This document shows positions 58,978 through 64,000 of a stretch of DNA of 64,000 nucleotides, piece by piece. Made by a program: the position numbers and the translations under genes. Below the pieces are notes generated by a model. The model saw only the letters and a list, made by a program, of their open reading frames with translations. It was not told where the DNA came from and did not search any database. The DNA comes from Lunularia cruciata (Eukaryota > Streptophyta > Marchantiopsida > Lunulariales > Lunulariaceae). How positions within the stretch are numbered: the first letter of the stretch is position 1; every line of letters begins with the position of its first letter. The stretch lies in NCBI GenBank assembly GCA_948567375.1, contig OX419758.1, positions 40,429,001-40,493,000 of the forward strand. The letters are read 5' to 3'.

Positions 58978-59400
58978 TGTAAAAGACCAAAACCAAGGAG
59001 AGAAATAGGAGAATGGAAATTCACATTTGGACACTTGAATGAGGGAAAACTCCGAATGCCTAGCATGAGCTTCAGCCTTGGTATTTATAGGTAGCAAACA
59101 AGACCCTTGAAGCTTCTCAAGAAGCTTCCTTGAGCCGCTTTCTTGGAGTGCAAGCCAAGTTAACTAGGAAGCTTCTCAAGAAGCTTCCTTCTAGAAGCCA
59201 CATACTTGGCGTGCAAGCTAAGGTAGTTAGAAGCTTCTAGAAGCTTCCTTCTAGAAGCTACATGCTTAGGGTGCAAGTTAACTAGTTGGGAACCTTCTTA
59301 AGAAACTTCTTAGATGCTTCTAGAATATTCTAGGCTATTTTGTCTTATTCTCTACTTCGTAAGCCCGATTAACTTCATCACTAAACTCCATATTGTTACA
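58978..59400 (-). repeat. 3' LTR of element B
   Basis: 423 bp. On the minus strand it runs from TGTAACAATATGGAG to CTTTTACA. It carries the ~60-bp U3 units with GAAGCTTC palindromes, as in element C. Confidence 0.94.
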
Positions 59401-59439
59401 TATTCCCCTGCCGCTAGTTGGTGACGTCCTCGTCGCCAG

Positions 59440-62400
59440 TGAAGCTTCAAATTCCTGGATGGCCATCTGTGCATTCTGGAGGTGAGAAAGAGGTTCCCAT
59501 GTGGCATCATGAAGGGGATACCCTTTCCAAAGGACCTTGTACTCCGTGTGTTGGCGACGGCCTCGTTGAATATGGCAATGCGCAAGGATACGATCAACTT
59601 CATACTCCTCATGATCATTGATAGGGATAGGAAGAGGGGGAGGTTGGACTCAAGAGGAAAAGGAAGAAGGGTTAGGAACAAAGGGTTTCAACTTGGAAAT
59701 ATGAAAGACAGGATGGATACGCATGTGACAAGGTAAGGCAAGACGATAAGCAACAGGAGAGATAATGTGGGTGATATCAAAGGGTCCTATCCAATTAGGA
59801 GCAAGTTTACGAACTTGGGTATCAAGTGGGAGAGGGAGGTTACTAGAGGATAGCATGACTTTATCACCAACTTCAAAGGTGAGATCACGACGATGATGGT
59901 CTGCATATTGTTTTTGGCGATTTTGAGCAACAAGGAGGTGAGATTTGGCTTGTTGGAGAGATTGGGATATAGTGGTCAAGAATGTAGAAGTATGAGGAAC
60001 GTGAGAGGGAGGGGGAGCAAGAAGGGAATCTGGAACAAGCAGATCTTGGCCAAAATTGAGAAAGAAGGGAGAAAATCCAATGCTTGCCTGTTTGGAATTG
60101 TTGTAGGCAAATTCTGCAGCTGCAAGACATTCATCCCAGTTGGTATGGTGGACATTGACAAAGGCCCGCAACATATCCTCCAATGTACGATTGGCGCGTT
60201 CGGTTTGTCCATCAGTTTGAGGATGATAGGCTGTGGACAAAGCAAGCTTGGTGCCGAGTATCTGGAAGAGTGCTTGCCAAAACTTCCCGGTAAATTGAGG
60301 ATCACGGTCGGAGATGAGTACACATGGCATCCCATGATGCTTGAAGACATTGTCGAAGTAGATTTGCGCTAAGGTTGGAGCATCCACGGTATCACAGGTT
60401 GGTGCCAAGTGGATTTGCTTACTAAGCTTATCCACAAACACCACAATTGCGGTGTGTCCTTGTTTTGTCTTTGGCAAGGATGTGATGAGATCCAAGCTCA
60501 CATGCTCCCAACGAGCGGATGGAATGGTGAGTGGTTGAAGGAGTCCACTCGGCTTCTGGTTGCTGGCCTTGTTCCGTTGGCAACTCTCACATGATCGGAC
60601 AAAGTCTCGAACATCTCGTGTCATGTTGGGCCACCACCATTGGCGTTGGAGGGTGCCCAAGGTCTTGTCCACTCCCATGTGACCAGCTATTGGTAAATCA
60701 TGGGCTTCTTGAAGGCGCACAAGTCGAAGATCACCTTTGGTTGGAACATAGATCTGGTCTGCATGGAATAAAAGGCCTTCCTTGAAGGAGAAGGTGTTGT
60801 ACTCCTTGTCGCATGCTGTCAGACGACCGTGTACTATTTGGAAGAAGGGATCTTGTCGTAGAGCTGATTGAAACTCATTGTGGACCTTAGGGTCAATGGA
60901 CACCGTTGTAATTGCCGCCGTGATAAAAGGAAGATCCTTCAAATCAGGTCGTCGTGATAGAGCATCGGGAATGACATGGAACCGACTTGGTTTGTACTCA
61001 AGTTTGATGTCAAACAATTGGAGTTGCTCTTCCCATCGATGATGCCGGCTCTTCATGTGCTCCAAGTGTAAGGTCAACAATGGCTTGTGATCAGTTTGCA
61101 TGATCACTTGTTTCCCCAAGAGATAATGCCTCCATACCTTGGTGGCATATACCATTGCAAGTTGTTCCCGATCTCAAGCAGAGTAATTTCTTTCCGTTGT
61201 ATTTAGTCGGCGAGACACAAAGGCAATCGGATGTAGTCCATCTGGAAATTCTTGTTGCAACACAACTCCAATTGCAAAGTTAGAAGCATCAAAATCAACC
61301 ACACAAGGTAGTTGAGGATCATATGGTTGAAGAATAGGTCTTGAAGACACCATATGCTTTAACTTCTGGAATGCTTCTTCATGCTTGGTGGTCCATTGGA
61401 AGCTCGAGTTCTTTCCCAAGAGGTCAGTCAATGGTGCAGCCACGTGAGCATAATAGTGGATGAACCGTCGGTAAAAACTGGCCAGTCCATTGAATGCTCG
61501 TACTTCTGTAGCATCCTTCGGGGTAGGCCAATCAGTAATGGCCTTGATCTTCTCTTCTTCCATCTTGATCCCCTCTGATGAGATCTTATGACCCAAGAAG
61601 GTAACCTCCTTCTGCCAAAAAGCACATTTTGACTTCTTGCAGTAAAATTTCCATTGTCGTAGTCGTCTTAGGACCTCTCGCACATGATTCACATGTTCTG
61701 CCTCTGTCTTGCTATAGATTAAGATATCATCTAAGAACACCACCACGGACCAATCCAATAGTCCCTCCAACACTCGATGCATCTGATCCATGAAGACTGC
61801 TGGAGCATTAGTGAGTCCGAAAGGTAGAACTCTCCACTCAAAATGTCCATACCTTGTGCGAAAAGCAGTCTTTTGCACGTCCTCTCCTTCAATAGGAATT
61901 TGCCAATAGCCGCTACGAAGATCCAGCTTGGAAAAGTAGCGTGCTCCACTTAGTTGATCAAGCAGGTCATCGATCCGAGGCAAGGGATATGCATTCTTCA
62001 CGGTTTACTTATTGAGCCCACGGTAATCAATACAGAAACAAAGTCCTCCATCCTTCTTTGGAACAAATAGTACCGGTGCTCCCCATGGAGAGGTACTATG
62101 TCGTATGAAATCCTTCTCCAACAACTCTGTAAGTGTTGTTCGCAACTCCTCCAACTCCTTTGGTGAGAGCCGATAGATTGGTCTACTCACTGGAGTACTC
62201 CCTAGCAATAACTCGATCTTGAAGGGCATACCTCGATCGGAGGGTAATCCCTTTGGCAGATTATCCAGAAACACATCTGCAAACTCCTGAACTATCCGAT
62301 CAACCATTGCTTGATGCGGCATTTGGCCCTCTTCCGATTGTTCTTGTGCAATCGGCTTGATCCACACTGCAAATACAGACTTATCGTCCTCCAAAGCTTG

Positions 62401-62997
62401 CTCTATGGCTGCTTCATTCACAAACTTCCCTTCTAGGGACTCATCTCTCTTCCAAGCTTGCTCCATGGTTGCCTTCCTGGCAAACTTCCCATCTTGGGAC
62501 TCATCTCCCTTCCAGATTTGCTCTATGGCTACCTTCTCGACAAACTTCCCATCTTGGGACTGACTATTCTTAGGTGTCTTACTCAGAGGTGCCAGACAAC
62601 CTAATCGGAAATTCCTACCTTGGTGTTGTACTTGAATTTGGTGTCGGGTCCAATCAAATTGAACCTTGTGACATTCAAGCCAAGGTAGACCTAGAATGAT
62701 ATCATAATGTAGAGGTGCCACTATGAACCTCATACACTCCAAATACTCCTTCCCAATCTTGAAGGTAACAGGATGCAAGGTGCGGAATGCAGAACCCTTT
62801 CTACCATCCGCCATCATCAAACTACTTCCAATCACTGGCTTGATAGGAATACCCAATTCCTTTGCCACTTGCATAGACATGCAATTCTCTGAGCTTCCAG
62901 AATCAACCAAAATTCTACAACCCCGATTAGATATCATACCTTGCAAGTGAAGCAAACTTGCATAGGTCGAGCTTTCAATCCCATTGGAACTAATCAA
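59440..62997 (-). pseudogene. pol of element B (PR-RT-RH-IN-chromodomain), few stops
   Basis: Protease [13 protein letters not shown], near residue 30 of the frame beginning at 62997. Three 20-residue spacer repeats, then RT 62100-61500 with [39 protein letters not shown] and catalytic [12 protein letters not shown]. RNase H has [15 protein letters not shown] and TDHKPLLTLH. Integrase zinc region HMGVDKTLGTLQRQWWWPN with CESCQ, core VSLDLITSLP, ISDRDPQFTG and AYHPQTDGQTERANRTLEDM. Chromodomain EEYEVDRILAH...EYKVLWKGYPLHDATWEP (59480-59600) lies after one stop (PSSFSS-stop-VQ). Other stops: after YRGLNK (62004) and NYSA (61173). The domains themselves are complete, so only these few stops separate it from an intact frame. 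Confidence 0.94.
62380..62559 (-). repeat. 60-bp in-frame repeat x3 in pol spacer of B
   Basis: Residues 147-206 of the frame starting at 62997 are three 20-residue units: [40 protein letters not shown] and [20 protein letters not shown]. They lie between protease and RT. Element C has four. Confidence 0.95.
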
Positions 62998-62999
62998 GC

Positions 63000-63045
63000 T
63001 CCCAGTAGGCGGCTTGAAATCTCCTACTGGGATTCCTCGTTTCCC
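63000..63045 (-). promoter_or_regulatory. Predicted -1 ribosomal frameshift signal at gag/pol overlap of B
   Basis: On the minus strand: slippery heptamer G-GGA-AAC (63045-63039) in the correct gag phase (codons GGA, AAC). A 6-nt spacer GAGGAA follows, then a perfect 10-bp stem TCCCAGTAGG / CCTACTGGGA (63032-63023 with 63009-63000) and 13-nt loop. The gag stop TAG is inside the left arm. After a -1 slip the frame reads [20 protein letters not shown] straight into protease. Copy C keeps the stem with a compensatory pair change. Confidence 0.78.
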
Positions 63046-63923
63046 GGATCATTCCGCTCCACAACCTCCACTTGGGCAACTTGTCGAGGTCGTCCATTCT
63101 TGAGTGTACATTCAGCAATGCGATGCCCCAACTGGCGACAATAAAAGCAACCTCCATTTTGTCGTAATCTTTCTCTATCTGCTATGCCAAGTGGTCTTCG
63201 CTGGATAGCATCAATCTCCATTGGTACCGGTTCTTCCACTCGTGGTACGGGTAGGTTTTGTGTAGGTCGAGGTCGAGACCAAGTTGTTGCAACTAAGGAA
63301 TCAAAATGCTCAGCCAATTGCATGGCTTCTTCTACGTTCTGTGGCTCTCGCATGGTCACCTCCAATCTGGTTTGTGACTTCAATCCTCGCACAAATTGAT
63401 CCAGAACTTCACCTTCTTGGATATCTGGAATTTGCATGATGATATTCTGAAATTGTGTGATGTAGCTTCTCACCGAACCAATCTGCCTCAACTCCGCCAA
63501 TTTATCTCATGCAGCTCGGGTGGCATTTATAGTCTGAAATCGACCAAGTATTGCATCCTTGAATTCTGCCCATGTCAAAATTGGTGTAACAAATTGTCGT
63601 TCAGCTCTTTCTACTCGGAATCACCACCAAAGTTTTGCCACGCCATCCAACTGGCTAGAAGCCAAGAGAATTTGTCTCCGCTCGTCTTGAAGATTGGTGG
63701 CTTCAAAGTAACGTTCACAGTCAAACACAAAATTCTCCACTGTGCCTGGAACATTCTTGCCTTCAAACACCTTGGGTTTTGGAAATCAAATGCGATCTTC
63801 TCCATCTCGAACTGGCGCTCTGTCTATCTGTTCTTGTCGTTGCTGGTCTCGTTCATCCAACAATCGAGTAAGATGCTCGATTTGTTGTTGCATTGCAAGG
63901 ATAACATCCGGTATTGCGGCCAT
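63024..63923 (-). pseudogene. gag of element B, three in-frame stops
   Basis: ATG at 63923 (MAAIPDVILAMQQQIEHLTR). In-frame stops lie in the first third (after DGEDRI, after KLWW and after TRAA), at positions where copy C has Gln codons. The rest (63500-63024) is open: LRQIGSVRSYITQFQNIIMQ, then CFYCRQLGHRIAEC (C-x2-C-x4-H-x4-C zinc knuckle). It ends NDPGNEESQ-stop within the frameshift stem. Confidence 0.92.
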
Positions 63924-64000
63924 TGCTACTACCCTAATCCACTACCCTCAATTTATCTAGTTGATTAACACATAGATACAACACGTCCGCCGTTCTCTAT
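63924..64000 (-). other. Leader of element B
   Basis: Non-coding leader aligned with the leader of C (shared TGTGTTAATxAAxTAGATAAATT region). PBS and 5' LTR lie beyond the edge. Confidence 0.8.

Larger units (their letters stand above)
58978..64000 (-). mobile_element. Ty3/gypsy chromovirus 'B', 5' end beyond the window
   Basis: The 3' LTR is 58978-59400 and the element then runs upstream through chromodomain, integrase, RNase H, RT, protease and gag to a leader at the right edge; the 5' LTR lies outside. It belongs to the same family as C and is better preserved (about seven stops in gag-pol). It is inserted in element D; CTCCA (58973-58977) should be half of the target duplication. Confidence 0.95.

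Noticed and set aside
58978-64000. Element B as an active element
   Set aside because: At least three stops in gag and three in pol/chromodomain, although domains are complete.
1-64000. CRISPR arrays, tRNA/rRNA genes, prokaryotic defence systems
   Set aside because: No regular spacer-repeat array, cloverleaf or operon-like gene packing was seen; the genes are spliced plant genes.

Overview
The window is nuclear DNA of a land plant. Four spliced plant housekeeping-type genes sit among LTR retrotransposons carrying plant-style tRNA-iMet primer sites, long AT-rich stretches and decayed coding remnants. Gene families, intron style and chromovirus types fit a non-seed plant (bryophyte, lycophyte or fern) at least as well as a seed plant, but I cannot name the species. 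No tRNA, rRNA, CRISPR array or prokaryotic operon was recognised.

Layout. 1-2422 (-): coatomer beta subunit (COPB), cut by the left edge. 2.4-29.7 kb: gene-poor, AT-rich; it holds a solo LTR (11.5-12.1 kb), a complete but decayed Ty3/gypsy chromovirus 'C' (16.5-22.5 kb, TSD CAATG) with another solo LTR nested in it, coiled-coil-like ORF remnants and a ~140-bp tandem repeat. 29.7-48.3 kb: gene island with a plastid-type GET3d/ArsA-like ATPase (+), a convergent alpha/beta-hydrolase (-), and a 15-exon FGGY carbohydrate kinase (+) whose last intron is swollen to 5.6 kb by a Ty1/copia element 'F' inserted in the LTR of a related copia element 'G'. 48.3-51.9 kb: a degenerate Penelope-like RT remnant and small repeats. 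51.9-64.0 kb: a nest. An old Ty3/gypsy element 'D' (-) has its RT frame split by a complete chromovirus 'A' (+, TSD ATAGT) and is interrupted again by chromovirus 'B' (-), which runs off the right edge.

The observation I rate highest is in the B/C chromovirus family. Pol lies in the -1 frame relative to gag. At the overlap, B has a G-GGA-AAC heptamer, a 6-nt spacer and a perfect 10-bp stem (13-nt loop) that contains the gag stop codon. Copy C keeps the stem with a compensatory base-pair change. This looks like a -1 programmed ribosomal frameshift signal. The same family carries a variable-number 20-residue repeat between protease and RT, and ~60-bp U3 repeats built on GAAGCTTC. Other notable items are a perfect 44-bp palindrome between two convergent genes and two inferred GC-AG introns in the FGGY gene.

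Exon joins were worked out by hand from frame, GT(GC)/AG borders and remembered family conservation. The N-terminal exons of the hydrolase gene remain unresolved.
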